Shown: positions 1 to 7,716, numbered from the stretch's first letter. The stretch: DNA of 11,025 nt from SIG588 sp045597045 (GCA_045597045.1 JAZODN010000074.1:1-11025), one strand, 5' to 3'. Translations and numbers: made by a program. Notes: generated by a model from the letters alone, not told the origin.

Positions 1-9
1 ATAACGCGG

Positions 10-18
10 TGCAATAAT
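10..18 (+). promoter_or_regulatory. possible extended -10 element upstream of nusB
   Basis: TGCAATAAT at 10-18 resembles an extended -10 element (TG-N followed by AATAAT, five of six matches to TATAAT). Its -35 box would lie left of the window, so half of the promoter cannot be seen. If real, transcription would begin near 24-26, at the foot of the hairpin at 24-54, and would drive the nusB operon. The alternative is chance, in the intergenic tail of an unseen upstream gene. Confidence 0.25.
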
Positions 19-23
19 CAAGC

Positions 24-57
24 GCCCTTCGCACGGTATTTCGGTGCGGAGGGCTTT
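24..57 (+). terminator. GC-rich hairpin upstream of nusB, terminator-like
   Basis: Positions 24-34 pair with 44-54 in an 11-bp stem that contains one G-U wobble, around a 9-nt loop. Only three T residues follow (55-57), so as an intrinsic terminator it is weak. It may end the transcript of the unseen upstream gene, or it may be a 5' UTR structure of the nusB operon if the -10 element at 10-18 is used. The nusB ribosome binding site starts about ten bases after it. Confidence 0.4.
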
Positions 58-85
58 GCTGCTATACAGGAAAGGTGGTCACGCT

Positions 86-475
86 GTGACAAGACGGGAA
101 GCCAGAGAACTGGCGTTTATTTTGCTGTTTGAAAAAATGTTTACCGAAGCGCCGATGTCCAAGATTTTGGAAGACGCTCGAGAAGCGCGCGATGTGGAAG
201 TGGACGCGTTTTGCGAGCGCTTGGCGGTGGGTGCTTCCGAAAAGTTTGAGGAGCTGGATGCGGTGTTCACCCCGGCGTTACATAACTGGAGCAAAGAGCG
301 CCTTTCGTGTGTGGCTGTCACGGTGTTGCGCTTGGCGGTATATGAAATGCAGACCGAAACGGATAACCCCGTCAGCGTGGTTATTAATGAAGCGGTCGAG
401 TTGGCCAAGAAGTACGGCGGCAGTGAAGACGCTCCCTTTATCAACGGAGTGCTCGGCGCTGTTTCACGCGCATGA
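86..475 (+). CDS. nusB: transcription antitermination factor NusB
   Basis: NusB is a small all-helical RNA-binding protein. With NusE (ribosomal protein S10) it binds boxA RNA in the cytoplasm and helps RNA polymerase read through rRNA operons. The protein is 129 aa, within the usual family range. It begins MTRREARELAF, the typical basic N-terminus. The conserved C-terminal half is clear: W68-x-x-E71-R72-L73, LRLAVYEM (81-88), VVINEAVELAKKYGG (98-112) and FINGVL (118-123). I chose the GTG at 86 because AGGAAAGGTGG (68-78) lies about 8 bp before it. An in-frame ATG at 44 falls inside the upstream hairpin and has no ribosome binding site. The stop codon overlaps the next start (ATGA), so the two genes are probably translationally coupled. 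The identification is firm; the start is likely but not certain. Confidence 0.93.
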   Translation: MTRREARELAFILLFEKMFTEAPMSKILEDAREARDVEVDAFCERLAVGASEKFEELDAVFTPALHNWSKERLSCVAVTVLRLAVYEMQTETDNPVSVVINEAVELAKKYGGSEDAPFINGVLGAVSRA

Positions 476-1404
476 GTGGCGCGGTTTGTCTGGGGCTGGA
501 TACCAGCAACTACACTACCTCGGTTGCGTTGTATCGCGCGGCAGACGGCACGCTGTGCCAACAAAAGAAGCTGTTGCCCGTGAAAGAGGGTGAGCGCGGC
601 CTGCGACAGAGCGACGCGCTGTTTCACCACACCTGCCAACTGCCGGAGTTGATGGAAGCGTTGGCACCTCGTGGGGTGACCTGCGTTTCGGTATCCGATC
701 GGCCGCGTGAGGCAGAGGGGTCATATATGCCTTGTTTCTTGGCGGGCGTGGCCACGGCGCGTCAGGTGGCAGCGGTGCTGGACGTGCCGCTTTATCGTTT
801 TACGCATCAGCAAGGACACGTGGCGGCGGCCATTTTGGGCGCGGCGTGTATGCCGCTGTTTGAACGGCGCTTTTTGGCGTTTCACGTGTCCGGCGGCACC
901 ACCGATGCCCTGCTTGTGGAACCGCATGCGGAGCGCGTGATTACTTGCCGCCAGGTAGGTGGTTCGCTGGATTTGAAGGCCGGGCAGCTGATTGACCGTA
1001 TCGGTGTAGCCATGGGACTCTCGTTTCCGGCCGGTCCTGCACTGGAAGGATTGGCAGCGACAGCCGAAAAGATATATGCTCCCAAGCCTTCCATGGAAGG
1101 GGCGGATTGCCACCTTTCGGGGGTGGAAAACCAGTGTCGCAATCAGTTGGAAAAAGGTGTTCCCAAGGAAGAAGTAGCGCGCTTTTGTCTGGATAGCGTG
1201 CGTGTGGCGCTCGAGGAAATGACCGCCCGTCTTTTAACGGAATACGGTGACCTGCCCGTTCTCTATGCCGGCGGTGTTATGAGTAACGGAATTTTGCGAA
1301 CTGCGTTAGGCGGTCGGTTCGGCGGTCGGTTCGCGCCGCCGGCTCTCTCGACGGATAATGCGGCCGGCATCGCACTGCTTGGGGCTATGAAGGAGGCACG
1401 TTAA
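472..1404 (+). CDS. Kae1/TsaD-family paralogue (M22 glycoprotease-like), function unknown
   Basis: This 310-aa protein belongs to the TsaD/Kae1 branch of the ASKHA ATPases, whose main member makes the t6A modification of tRNA. Family marks include an N-terminal phosphate loop, LGLDTSNYTTSVAL (7-20), where true TsaD has GIETSCDET. The metal-binding pair is H112-x-x-x-H116. SGGTT (140-144) replaces the SGGHT of TsaD, LSGVEN (215-220) replaces FSGLKT, and AGGVMSN (266-272) precedes S293-T-D295-N, which keeps the third metal ligand. The changed motifs, the shorter length (true TsaD is about 335-345 aa) and the segment DRPREAEGSYMPCFLAG (76-92), where TsaD has its glycine-rich GPGLVGALLVG, make it a divergent paralogue rather than the housekeeping TsaD. 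It starts in the ATGA overlap with nusB and ends 1 bp before xseA. I infer nucleotide binding; the substrate is unknown. Automatic pipelines may call it tsaD, O-sialoglycoprotein endopeptidase or peptidase M22. Confidence 0.85.
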   Translation: MSGAVCLGLDTSNYTTSVALYRAADGTLCQQKKLLPVKEGERGLRQSDALFHHTCQLPELMEALAPRGVTCVSVSDRPREAEGSYMPCFLAGVATARQVAAVLDVPLYRFTHQQGHVAAAILGAACMPLFERRFLAFHVSGGTTDALLVEPHAERVITCRQVGGSLDLKAGQLIDRIGVAMGLSFPAGPALEGLAATAEKIYAPKPSMEGADCHLSGVENQCRNQLEKGVPKEEVARFCLDSVRVALEEMTARLLTEYGDLPVLYAGGVMSNGILRTALGGRFGGRFAPPALSTDNAAGIALLGAMKEAR

Positions 1405-1405
1405 C

Positions 1406-2608
1406 ATGACGGTGATCACTGTCAGTCAATTGAATACCTACGTGCGCTCTGTTTTGGAAAGCGATCCGCATTTGGCCTCGGTTTACATCAGCGGTGAAAT
1501 TTCCAATTTTACCAATCACTACCGTTCGGGACATTTGTATATGTCTTTGAAGGACGAGGGGGCGGTCGTGCGTGCGGTGATGTTTCGCGGCAGCGCCTCC
1601 AAACTGCGGTTTGAACCGCAAAACGGCATGAAAGTAATCGTGCGTGCCAAAGTGTCGTTATATGACCGTGACGGTGCGTATCAAATATATATCGACGAAA
1701 TGCAGCCCGACGGCGTGGGGGCTTTGCAGGTGGCGTTTGAACAACTGAAAGCGCGCCTCGCGGCAGAGGGCTTGTTTGATGAACGGCGTAAGCGAGCGCT
1801 GCCACCGTATCCACAGCGTGTGGGTGTGATCACCTCGGCAACGGGTGCGGCCGTGCGTGATATTATCAACGTGTTGGGGCGTCGTTTCCCGTTGGCGCAG
1901 GTGCTGCTGGTGCCGGTATTGGTGCAGGGCGACGGCGCGCCGCCGCAGTTGGTGGATGCGCTGGAACGGTTGAATCGTCTGCGTGCAGCAGACGTGATCA
2001 TTATCGGTCGCGGCGGCGGCTCGATTGAGGATCTGTGGGCGTTTAACGATGAGCGTGTGGCCCGTGCGGTGGCCGCATCGGAAATCCCCGTGATTTCGGC
2101 CGTGGGGCACGAAACGGATTTTACCATTTGTGACTTTGTGGCCGATCTGCGTGCGCCCACCCCTTCGGCAGCGGCGGAATTGGCTGTACCGGATCAACAG
2201 CAGCTGCTTGCTTTTTTGAAGCAGCGGCAATGGACACTGCAGCGTGATATGCAGCACACGGTGGAACGAGAAGGCAAACGTCTGGCGGCGCTGCGCGAAA
2301 AGAGGTGCCTTTCTACACCGCTGTTCTTGGTGGAAGAACATGGCGTGCGCCTCGATTATTTGACTCGTGCGCTCGCTTCGGCCGGTACGCTGACTCTGCG
2401 AGAAGCAGATAAGCGTTTGTCGGCGTGCAGTGCGAAATTAGATGCACTCAGCCCGTTGAAGGTGTTGTCGCGCGGTTATGCCATGGCACTGCGTGAGCAA
2501 GAACCGTTGATTAAAGTGGAACAGGTAGCGGTGGGAGATGCCGTGCGCGTGCGCCTTTCCGACGGACAGTTTGCCTGCACCGTTACCGATATTTTTCCAA
2601 AGGAGTAA
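1406..2608 (+). CDS. xseA: exodeoxyribonuclease VII large subunit
   Basis: XseA is the catalytic subunit of exonuclease VII, which with several XseB copies degrades single-stranded DNA to oligonucleotides during repair. An N-terminal OB-fold spans roughly residues 5-102 (SVYISGEISNF at 25-35, then GHLYMSLKD). The catalytic domain follows: RVGVITSATGAAVRDI (138-153), GRGGGSIEDLWAFND (201-215), SAVGHETDFTICD (231-243) and ADLRAPTPSAAAELA (246-260). A helical, probably coiled-coil stretch covers about 262-345. The C-terminal LSPLKVLSRGYA (348-359) is typical of the family. At 400 aa it is shorter than the 456-aa E. coli protein but normal for Firmicutes. AGGAGG at 1391-1396 lies 9 bp before the ATG and inside the end of the preceding gene. 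The last A of its stop codon is also the A of an ATG that could start xseB. Confidence 0.96.
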   Translation: MTVITVSQLNTYVRSVLESDPHLASVYISGEISNFTNHYRSGHLYMSLKDEGAVVRAVMFRGSASKLRFEPQNGMKVIVRAKVSLYDRDGAYQIYIDEMQPDGVGALQVAFEQLKARLAAEGLFDERRKRALPPYPQRVGVITSATGAAVRDIINVLGRRFPLAQVLLVPVLVQGDGAPPQLVDALERLNRLRAADVIIIGRGGGSIEDLWAFNDERVARAVAASEIPVISAVGHETDFTICDFVADLRAPTPSAAAELAVPDQQQLLAFLKQRQWTLQRDMQHTVEREGKRLAALREKRCLSTPLFLVEEHGVRLDYLTRALASAGTLTLREADKRLSACSAKLDALSPLKVLSRGYAMALREQEPLIKVEQVAVGDAVRVRLSDGQFACTVTDIFPKE

Positions 2609-2613
2609 TGACC

Positions 2614-2841
2614 ATGTCGACTGAATGGACTTTTGAAAAGGCGATGGCGCGTCTGGAACAGATTGTTGCAGCGCTGGAAAGTGGGCGCTGCCCGTTGGAT
2701 GATTCTATGAAATTGTTTGAAGAGGGAACTCGCCTAACAGCCTATTGTGCCAAACAACTGCAGGAAGCCGAACAGAAAATTTTGAAGTTAAGCGCTCCCG
2801 AAGAAGCGGCGGTACCGCCGTTGGGCGAAGCGGAGGAATAA
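2614..2841 (+). CDS. xseB: exodeoxyribonuclease VII small subunit
   Basis: XseB is the small helical partner of XseA and is needed for active exonuclease VII. The 75-aa product has the family pattern: FEKAMARLEQIVAALESG (7-24), PLDDSMKLFEEGTRL (27-41), then C-A-K-Q-L-Q-E-A-E-Q-K-I (45-56). A short acidic tail is of no known use. Two in-frame ATGs compete for the start. The one at 2608 overlaps the xseA stop and is only 2 bp from the AGGAG at 2601-2605. The one at 2614 is 8 bp away, so I prefer it; the other choice adds only Met-Thr. Its position directly after xseA fits a two-subunit enzyme made from one message. Confidence 0.93.
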   Translation: MSTEWTFEKAMARLEQIVAALESGRCPLDDSMKLFEEGTRLTAYCAKQLQEAEQKILKLSAPEEAAVPPLGEAEE

Positions 2842-2845
2842 ACAT

Positions 2846-3733
2846 ATGTATTCTTGCGAGATGCAACAGCATTTGGCGGCAATCGAAGCGGCGCTGCCGT
2901 CGTTTCTCCCCACACCGTGCAAAGAGTATATACCCGTGCCGGAAGCAATGCTGTATGCCTGCACGGAAGGTGGAAAACGGCTGCGCCCCGTGCTGTTGAT
3001 GGAACTGTGCCGTGTGTGCGGCGGTGTGCCGTCTGCGGTGCTGCCGTTCGCTTGTGCGATTGAAATGATCCACAGCTATTCACTGGTGCACGACGATCTG
3101 CCGTGTATGGATAACAGTCCGTTGCGTCGCGGTAAGCCGTCGGTGCATGCGGCTTATGGTGAAGATATGGCGTTGCTCACGGGAGACGCCTTGCTTAACC
3201 GTGCGTTTGAAACGGTACTTTCGCCGGCGGCGCGTGTCGGAGTTTCGGCCGCAGCAGCGGCAGATGCTGCGTTCACATTGGCGCAGGCAGCCGGTATCCA
3301 CGGCATGATCGGCGGTCAGGTGATGGACGTGCGCTCGGAAGGGCAGCGGCTGGATATGGACACGTTGGTTACCTTGCAGGCCGGCAAGACCGCCGCCCTC
3401 ATTCGTGCGGCGTGTACCATGGGCGCTCTGCTTGCCGATGCAACCGAAGAGAAAAAGAAGGCGGCTCACGACTTCGGTCATGAACTGGGGCTGGGGTTTC
3501 AAATTATTGACGATGTGTTGGATGCTACCTCTACTGCCGAGGTGCTGGGGAAACCCGTCGGCAGTGACGAAGTGAATGAAAAAACGACCTACGTGACATT
3601 GCTTGGGGTCGAAGGCGCCAAAGCGTTGGCGCAAACCCGTACCGAAGCGGCTCTTGCAGCGCTTTCGGTGTTCGGCGAAGAGGCCGACGGGCTGCGTGCA
3701 TTGGCGCGCGCACTGCTTACCCGTATTTCGTAA
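2846..3733 (+). CDS. ispA: farnesyl diphosphate synthase (type II polyprenyl synthetase)
   Basis: This enzyme condenses isopentenyl diphosphate with DMAPP and then GPP to give C15 farnesyl diphosphate, the precursor of undecaprenyl carrier lipid and quinones. The 295-aa protein has GGKRLRP (42-48), which binds IPP. The first aspartate-rich motif is D83-D84-L-P-C-M-D89, with the two-residue insertion of bacterial FPP synthases, followed by LRRGKPSVH. GGQVMDV spans 156-162. The second motif is D222-D223-V-L-D226, followed by LGKPVGSDE (234-242). An aromatic residue (Tyr78) five positions before the first motif fits a short-chain, C15 product. CGGAGGA at 2831-2837 lies 8-9 bp before the ATG and within the end of xseB. 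It sits immediately upstream of dxs, so precursor and prenyl-chain steps are co-transcribed. Geranylgeranyl synthesis cannot be fully excluded from sequence. Confidence 0.94.
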   Translation: MYSCEMQQHLAAIEAALPSFLPTPCKEYIPVPEAMLYACTEGGKRLRPVLLMELCRVCGGVPSAVLPFACAIEMIHSYSLVHDDLPCMDNSPLRRGKPSVHAAYGEDMALLTGDALLNRAFETVLSPAARVGVSAAAAADAAFTLAQAAGIHGMIGGQVMDVRSEGQRLDMDTLVTLQAGKTAALIRAACTMGALLADATEEKKKAAHDFGHELGLGFQIIDDVLDATSTAEVLGKPVGSDEVNEKTTYVTLLGVEGAKALAQTRTEAALAALSVFGEEADGLRALARALLTRIS

Positions 3734-3759
3734 AATCAGCAAGGGAAGGACTGAAAACA

Positions 3760-5625
3760 ATGCCGGAACACGAAAGTCTGTGGACAAACATTCCGGATTC
3801 CGCGACGCTGCAGCGCATGAAGAAGCAGGAACTGAATGAACTGTGCGATACACTGCGGCAGATCATGATCGAAACCGTTTCGCAAAACGGCGGCCATTTA
3901 GCGTCTAATCTCGGTGTGGTGGAACTGACGGTCGCCATGCACCGTGCGTTCCGTTTTCCGAAGGATCAAGTGGTGTGGGACGTTGGCCACCAGTGCTATG
4001 CGCACAAGCTGCTCACCGGCCGTGCCGAGGCGTTTCACACCTTACGGCGTGAAGGGGGCGTTACCGGTTTCCCATCTCCTGCCGAAAGCGATACCGACTG
4101 TTTCATCACGGGGCACAGCAGCACCTCCGTTTCGGCCGCCAACGGCTTGGCCAAGGCGAAGAAACTGACAGGTGACAACGGGTTCGTGGTTGCAGTGATG
4201 GGCGATGGCGCGCTGACGGGCGGTTTGGCATATGAAGGCCTTTCCAACGCCGGTCGCAGTCACGACCGGCTGATTGTGATCCTGAACGACAATCGCATGT
4301 CTATCAATCAAAATGTTGGTTTTGTGGCGCGACATCTTGCCAAACTGCGCATTCGCCGCCGTTATCTACGCTTCAAACAGGTGTTCGGCAAAATGATCAA
4401 CCACATCCCACTGTTCGGTGCCGCACTGTATCGCTTCGTATCGGGCCAAAAAGACCATTTCAAGCGGCAACTCTACCGTTCCAGCACGATGTTTGAAGAG
4501 ATGGGCTTTCACTATCTCGGCCCTATCGACGGCCACAACATCGCCTCGCTTGATGAGGCGTTGCGCACCGCCAAGAATTTGGAACGGCCGGTATTGCTTC
4601 ACGTGGTAACCACCAAGGGAAAAGGGTATGACTACGCCATCCAAAATCCGGCGTTTTATCACGGTGTGGGGAAATTTGATATCGCCACCGGGCAGACCGA
4701 CACGCCCGCGACGTCGTTTTCCACGGTGTTTGGGCAGCGCTTGCAAAAGCTGGCGGCTGAGGATGACCGCATTTGCGCCGTTACGGCGGCCATGACCGAC
4801 GGCACCGGGTTGAAAGACTTTGCCGAGGCGTATTCTTCGCGCTTTTTTGACGTGGGTATTGCCGAAGAACATGCCGTCACCTTTTGCTCCGGCATGGCGC
4901 AGGGTGGTTTGCGCCCGGTGTTTGCGGTGTATTCTACCTTCTTGCAGCGTTGCTGCGACCAATTGATAAACGATACCGCACTGCAAAAGAATCACGTGGT
5001 GTTGGCAGTGGACCGTGCCGGTGTTGTGCCGGACGACGGCGAGACCCACCAGGGAATCTTTGATGTTGCACTTTTGAATATGGTACCGCACATGACGGTG
5101 TTTTCGCCGGCTACTTTTGAAGAGCTGGAGATTCATCTCAAACAGGCGATCTATGATGTGGAAGGTCCTGTGGCGGTGCGCTATCCCAAAGGGGCGCCGC
5201 TTGCCATGCCGCAGGGGTGGGGCGCCACCGATCGCCCGTATACACTCTTGCGTGCGGAAGGTGCCAAAACGTTGCTGGTCACCTACGGCCGTATTTCTGC
5301 CAACGTGTTGGAAGCAGCACGCCTTTTGACCTTAAACGGACGGCCGACGTCGGTGCTGAAACTGAACCGTATTAAGCCGATCGATTCCAAATGTGTAGAA
5401 TTGGCGTTGGCGTATCAGCACGTGCACTTCTTTGAAGAGGGCACACAGTGCGGCGGCATTGGCGAATGGTTTGGAAATGCCCTTTCGATGCGTGAATTTG
5501 CGCGGCATTACACGGTGCACGCCATTACCGAAAACGTGGGCGTTTGCACGGTGGCGTCGGGGTTGCACAAATCCGGTTTGGACGTGGAGGGCATGCTCTG
5601 CGCAGTGAAAGAGGACGTGTTATGA
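3760..5625 (+). CDS. dxs: 1-deoxy-D-xylulose-5-phosphate synthase
   Basis: Dxs is the thiamine diphosphate-dependent first enzyme of the MEP isoprenoid pathway. It joins pyruvate and glyceraldehyde 3-phosphate to make DXP, which also feeds thiamine and pyridoxal synthesis. The 621-aa length matches the family. Visible marks are GGHLASNLGVVELT (44-57), whose His46 corresponds to the conserved active-site histidine, and VGHQCYAHK (75-83). The thiamine diphosphate motif begins GDGALTGG (148-155) and ends at Asn176-Asp-Asn178. The pyrimidine-domain catalytic glutamate is in FDVGIAEEHAVTF (363-375, Glu369). DRAGVVPDDGETHQGIFD (418-435) and RYPKGAP (474-480) follow. The ATG lies 9 bp after GGGAAGGA (3743-3750). 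The 26-bp gap after ispA is the largest in the operon before the tyrS leader and shows no promoter or terminator. The stop overlaps the tlyA start as ATGA. Confidence 0.97.
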   Translation: MPEHESLWTNIPDSATLQRMKKQELNELCDTLRQIMIETVSQNGGHLASNLGVVELTVAMHRAFRFPKDQVVWDVGHQCYAHKLLTGRAEAFHTLRREGGVTGFPSPAESDTDCFITGHSSTSVSAANGLAKAKKLTGDNGFVVAVMGDGALTGGLAYEGLSNAGRSHDRLIVILNDNRMSINQNVGFVARHLAKLRIRRRYLRFKQVFGKMINHIPLFGAALYRFVSGQKDHFKRQLYRSSTMFEEMGFHYLGPIDGHNIASLDEALRTAKNLERPVLLHVVTTKGKGYDYAIQNPAFYHGVGKFDIATGQTDTPATSFSTVFGQRLQKLAAEDDRICAVTAAMTDGTGLKDFAEAYSSRFFDVGIAEEHAVTFCSGMAQGGLRPVFAVYSTFLQRCCDQLINDTALQKNHVVLAVDRAGVVPDDGETHQGIFDVALLNMVPHMTVFSPATFEELEIHLKQAIYDVEGPVAVRYPKGAPLAMPQGWGATDRPYTLLRAEGAKTLLVTYGRISANVLEAARLLTLNGRPTSVLKLNRIKPIDSKCVELALAYQHVHFFEEGTQCGGIGEWFGNALSMREFARHYTVHAITENVGVCTVASGLHKSGLDVEGMLCAVKEDVL

Positions 5626-6410
5626 GTCTTCGCCTGGATGCGTGGTTGGTGCAGCACGGTGTCTTCGGCGGTCGAGACGCTGCCAAGCGTCACATTGAAG
5701 CCGGCGAAGTGACTGTGAACGGCCGTGTGGTAAAAAAGCCGTCTGTTGCGGTGGGGGATGAAGACGTCGTGTGCTGTGACGTGCGTGAACGGTACGTCGG
5801 GCGAGGCGGCTATAAGCTGGAAAAGGCAATCGAAACAGCGCATCTCACACTTGAAGACACGGTCGCGATGGATGTGGGGGCCTCAACGGGAGGTTTCACC
5901 GATTGCATGCGTCAACACGGCGCCCGTTTGGTGTATGCCGTAGACGTCGGCTCAGGACAGTTGCATCACAGATTGCGTGCGGATGCGGCGGTGGTTTCAC
6001 TGGAAAACACCGATATCCGTGACGCGTCTTTAAAAGCAAGCTTACAGGAGACGCCGGCCTTTTGCTCGATCGACGTGTCCTTTATCTCGCTCAAGCAGGT
6101 GTTGCCGTCGGTGCTTTCGTTGCTTGCACCGCAAGCAACGCTGGTGTGCTTGATCAAACCGCAGTTTGAAGCCGGCCGCCATGCTCTTGGCAAAAACGGC
6201 GTGGTGAAAGACCGCACGGTGCATTTGTCGGTTGTGCGCGATTTGTTGGCGTTTTTTGAAGAGTTGGATTGCGCCTGTGTGCATCTTACCTATTCTCCCA
6301 TTCGCGGCGGCGAAGGAAACGTGGAGTATTTGGCGGTGCTGCGCCGCGGCGCGGCCGCACAACTTTTTGACGTAAAAGCCTTGGTGAACGAGGCGTTCGA
6401 TTCTTTGTAA
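5622..6410 (+). CDS. tlyA: TlyA-family rRNA 2'-O-methyltransferase (S4 + FtsJ-like domains)
   Basis: TlyA-family enzymes methylate cytidine 2'-hydroxyls in 16S and/or 23S rRNA using SAM; in mycobacteria and Campylobacter this affects capreomycin susceptibility. The 262-aa protein starts with an S4 RNA-binding domain (about 2-60; RLDAWLVQHG, GEVTVNGRVVKKP), followed by the RYVGRGGYKLEKA linker (57-69). The Rossmann domain has the SAM loop DVGASTGGFTD (84-94), DVGSGQL (108-114), DVSFISL (151-157) and KPQFEAGR (179-186). The K-D-K-E catalytic tetrad of this class is present as Lys65, Asp151, Lys179 and Glu235. The ATG at 5622 sits in an ATGA overlap with dxs and has GAGGA at 5611-5615, so translation is probably coupled. 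The in-frame sequence upstream of this ATG lies inside dxs. Whether it modifies both rRNAs or only 23S (the short TlyA-I type) cannot be settled by eye. The Bacillus equivalent is yqxC. Confidence 0.92.
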   Translation: MSLRLDAWLVQHGVFGGRDAAKRHIEAGEVTVNGRVVKKPSVAVGDEDVVCCDVRERYVGRGGYKLEKAIETAHLTLEDTVAMDVGASTGGFTDCMRQHGARLVYAVDVGSGQLHHRLRADAAVVSLENTDIRDASLKASLQETPAFCSIDVSFISLKQVLPSVLSLLAPQATLVCLIKPQFEAGRHALGKNGVVKDRTVHLSVVRDLLAFFEELDCACVHLTYSPIRGGEGNVEYLAVLRRGAAAQLFDVKALVNEAFDSL

Positions 6411-6422
6411 GGAGGGGGTTTT

Positions 6423-7247
6423 ATGCGCGTGGCGATATTGCCCAACCGCGGTGTAAGCGGTGTGGAAGGCGTGTTGCAGACGGTTGTGGAAAAGTTGCAA
6501 TTGCTGCATATTGACGTGGCGGTAGCGCAGGATGCGGCGTTCCCACCGTCGGACTGCGACGTGCTGCTGCAAGAGGCCGATGTCGTGCTGGCGCTCGGCG
6601 GTGACGGCACGTTGATTCACGCTGCCAAGCACGCTGCCAGTTTCGGTCGCGCGGTGTTGGGGATCAACTGCGGTCATCTCGGCTTTATGGCCGGAATGGA
6701 AGCTGATGACCTTTCCGCACTGGATCTTTTAAAAACCGAACCGCTGCCGATCAGCCGACGCATGATGTTGGAGGTGACGGTTCACAGCGCAGTGGGCGAA
6801 CGCGTGTTTTATGCACTGAACGAAGCGGTCATCTCGCGCGGTAATCCTTCGCGTATGATCTGTCTTTCAGTGCAGTGTGACGGCGACCCCGTGGTGTCCT
6901 ATCGCGCTGACGGCGTGATCGTGGCCACACCGACCGGTTCGACCGCTTATTCACTTTCGGCCGGCGGTCCCGTGGTGGATCCCACTGTGAATTGTCTTTT
7001 GATGACCCCGATCTGTCCTCACTCGCTGCACACACGCCCGTATATTTTCGGTGAAGATGTGTGTCTTACACTCTGCCCCGAAAGTGAAGGGCGTGAGACC
7101 TATCTCACGGTAGATGGGGAAGAGTCGGTCGCGCTGGCGTGCGGCGATACCGTCACCGTGCGGCGCAGCACTCTTGCCGCGCGTATCATTCAACTGCGTT
7201 CAACCGCATTTTATGAGGTACTCGAGCGCAAATTGACCAATCGTTGA
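6423..7247 (+). CDS. nadK: NAD kinase
   Basis: NadK phosphorylates NAD to NADP with ATP (some relatives use polyphosphate) and is the only bacterial route to NADP. The 274-aa protein is of normal length for Firmicute and clostridial forms. It carries the diagnostic GGDGT motif (59-63) with catalytic Asp61, INCGHLGFM (81-89), the NE pair at 133-134 in LNEAVISRG, and ADGVIVATPTGSTAYSLSAGG (162-182, given here as the conserved substrate loop). The C-terminal beta domain includes DGEE at 231-234. GGAGG at 6411-6415 begins immediately after the tlyA stop, 7 bp before the ATG. The tlyA-nadK-argR-recN order is typical of Clostridia. Its tight placement suggests that NADP supply is co-expressed with isoprenoid synthesis, which consumes NADPH later in the MEP pathway; this last point is inference. 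Confidence 0.95.
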   Translation: MRVAILPNRGVSGVEGVLQTVVEKLQLLHIDVAVAQDAAFPPSDCDVLLQEADVVLALGGDGTLIHAAKHAASFGRAVLGINCGHLGFMAGMEADDLSALDLLKTEPLPISRRMMLEVTVHSAVGERVFYALNEAVISRGNPSRMICLSVQCDGDPVVSYRADGVIVATPTGSTAYSLSAGGPVVDPTVNCLLMTPICPHSLHTRPYIFGEDVCLTLCPESEGRETYLTVDGEESVALACGDTVTVRRSTLAARIIQLRSTAFYEVLERKLTNR

Positions 7248-7263
7248 AAGGATACTATTGTTT

Positions 7264-7716
7264 ATGAAAACCAAGCGACATGCAAAAATTTTGGAGATCG
7301 TGCGCGACCGCGCGATTGATACGCAAGAAGGGCTGATGGAAGCGCTGTGTGCCGAAGGATTCCGCGTGACCCAGGCCACTGTGTCGCGCGATATCAAAGA
7401 ACTGCGCCTTGTTAAAACGCTGGGGTCGGACGGCGCCTATCGGTATGCGCCGGCAAAAGCGGAAAACGTCACCATCTCCAGTCAGTTCTTTTCGTTGTTT
7501 TCCGATACGGTGCAAAGCGTGGATTACGCCGGCAACATCGTGGTGGTGCGCTGCCTTTCGGGCATGGCACAGGCGGTGTGTGCGTCTATGGACTCTATGC
7601 ACTGGAAGGATGTGGTCGGCACTTTGGCCGGCGACGATACATTGCTGTGTATTGTAAAAGGTGAAAGCCAGGCGGTCGGCTTGGTGGCCGAGTTGAAGAA
7701 GTTGATTCGCAAGTGA
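7264..7716 (+). CDS. argR: arginine repressor ArgR/AhrC
   Basis: ArgR is a hexameric arginine-dependent DNA-binding protein that represses arginine biosynthesis and, in Firmicutes, activates catabolism. The 150-aa length is standard. The N-terminal winged helix carries VTQATVSRDIKELRLVK (35-51), with the conserved S41-R42-D43 recognition helix. The C-terminal oligomerisation and arginine-binding domain includes VVGTLAGDDTLLCIV (117-131), with the GDDT ligand motif at 123-126. Two starts are possible. The ATG at 7264 is 11 bp after AAAGGA (7247-7252); a TTG at 7258 is 5 bp after it and would add Met-Phe. I prefer the ATG because the usual family N-terminus, M-K-x-x-R-H-x-K-I-L, begins there. 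Being inside the operon, it probably acts elsewhere in the genome; I found no convincing ARG box here. Confidence 0.95.
   Translation: MKTKRHAKILEIVRDRAIDTQEGLMEALCAEGFRVTQATVSRDIKELRLVKTLGSDGAYRYAPAKAENVTISSQFFSLFSDTVQSVDYAGNIVVVRCLSGMAQAVCASMDSMHWKDVVGTLAGDDTLLCIVKGESQAVGLVAELKKLIRK

Noticed and set aside
3734..3759. A possible internal promoter or terminator between ispA and dxs
   Set aside because: The 26 bp contain the dxs ribosome binding site and no -10/-35 pair or inverted repeat.
3080..3853. A 257-codon - strand frame opposite ispA and the start of dxs
   Set aside because: It crosses the ispA/dxs junction, has no recognisable domain, and sits over two well-supported genes. The same applies to the other long antisense frames, such as 1658-2341, 4366-5136 and 8443-9177.
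5544..5621. An upstream ATG that would extend TlyA by 26 residues
   Set aside because: The added residues lie within dxs and do not match the S4 domain. The ATG at 5622 in the ATGA overlap begins the family N-terminus.
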